A DNA stretch of 64,000 nucleotides from Trichormus sp. M33_DOE_039 (lineage in GTDB: Bacteria > Cyanobacteriota > Cyanobacteriia > Cyanobacteriales > Nostocaceae): contig DVDT01000004.1 of the NCBI GenBank assembly GCA_015296085.1, forward strand, positions 1 through 64,000. Reading direction: 5' to 3'. The translations under genes were made by a program, and so were the position numbers. A model generated the notes under the pieces. That model did not search any database and was not told the origin of the DNA. It saw only the letters and a list, made by a program, of their open reading frames with translations. This document shows positions 63,576-64,000 of this stretch, piece by piece. Position 1 is the stretch's first letter. Each line of letters begins with the position of its first letter.

Positions 63576-64000
63576 AATTTTTGGATACCTGATACCGATT
63601 TTGAATTTGAGATTTTGGTTTAAAAGCCTTGATTAATAGGCTATTACGAAGCTTTGAACCAGACTATTTATCCCTATAGGGGATGGAAAGTCAAATTGAG
63701 GTGGAAAATCCAGACTCTCAAATAGAGTACATGAGCTATCAATTGTATAATTTACAGTTGTTTATACAAAATTTTTAGCCCATATTTATTTACCTGTTTT
63801 ATTAACTGCCACAGGAAAATTGCCGCAGAAGTCCAAGGAATTTGTCAGGACGTACATCTGTACATCTATCTGTATGCCCTTATCTAAGTATCTGTATCAG
63901 GTATTCAGTGAAATGGTATTAGCAATTCTTCTCTGTAGATTTGAGGTTTGGCTGATCTGTGTAAATCACTGGCAAAACAAATGCACCTAACGAGTAGGTG
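63576..64000. other. Upstream region of rubrerythrin, no gene seen
   Basis: AT-rich sequence to the end of the window. It includes a hairpin-prone CCCTATAGGGG at 63673-63683 and a loose run of GTACATCTGTACATCTATC-type near-repeats around 63850-63895. No coding frame, tRNA or clear operator is evident. Confidence 0.45.

Overview
The window is chromosomal DNA of a filamentous, Nostoc/Anabaena-like cyanobacterium. This rests on the end of a psbA gene (photosystem II D1), psbQ, acsF, heme oxygenase and an SLH/OprB-type iron-uptake porin, together with frequent HIP1 octamers (GCGATCGC), heptameric STRR-like intergenic repeats and a DevBCA-type exporter. No plasmid, phage or rRNA genes are visible. 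I see one tRNA gene, tRNA-Val(TAC), and no CRISPR array or complete transposase; mobile DNA appears only as short non-autonomous inverted-repeat elements.

Layout. 1-6.8 kb: psbA 3' end, aroC, a large protein of 60-65-residue repeats beside a truncated nuclease-family gene, a SemiSWEET, and a compact run of a B12-type radical SAM gene, a CPxCG zinc-ribbon gene and an SRPBCC gene. 6.8-17.2 kb: housekeeping and unknown genes, including an orphan amidoligase, hrcA, a rhodanese, a DUF3352 protein, a YebC protein and a sugar-binding lipoprotein. 17.4-22.7 kb: a polysaccharide deacetylase, then a TetR-type regulator divergent from devB-devC-devA across a perfect 30-bp palindrome. 22.7-29.7 kb: FAD oxidoreductase, psbQ, DCC-family protein, AraC regulator with aldo/keto reductase, Dps and pirin.

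29.9-34.2 kb is the main accessory island. It holds a nine-unit 21-bp array of palindromes, a 175-bp MITE, a two-TM protein resembling the cyanobacterial TRADD-N-associated membrane family, and a divergent HTH-NACHT NTPase whose C-terminal part is encoded by 37 consecutive in-frame hexanucleotides. This looks like an NLR-like conflict system with a length-variable region. 34.2-37.3 kb: an ABC importer pair with an FAD-linked oxidase. 38.5-43.2 kb: a tetrapyrrole cluster (acsF divergent from hemF-ho2-hemN) around nested palindromes, reminiscent of low-oxygen-induced clusters in other cyanobacteria.

43.3-50 kb: tRNA-Val, a DUF2227-like gene overlapping mazG, and a three-gene unit that may be an undescribed peptide or small-molecule modification system: a small secreted Cys-containing protein, a degenerate ATP-grasp paralogue, and an ATP-grasp fused to a 2OG-Fe(II)-oxygenase-like domain, the last two coupled by an ATGA overlap. 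50-57.4 kb: hemW, phoD, an IF-3 gene that seems to start at a non-AUG codon, a second 21-bp-period palindrome array, and an unusual fusion of a cyclic-nucleotide-binding domain, a sigma-54-activator-like AAA domain and a membrane polyferredoxin. 57.5-64 kb: MATE and MFS transporters, the porin and a rubrerythrin.

All family names come from reading the translated sequences and remembered family motifs. No database search was run.
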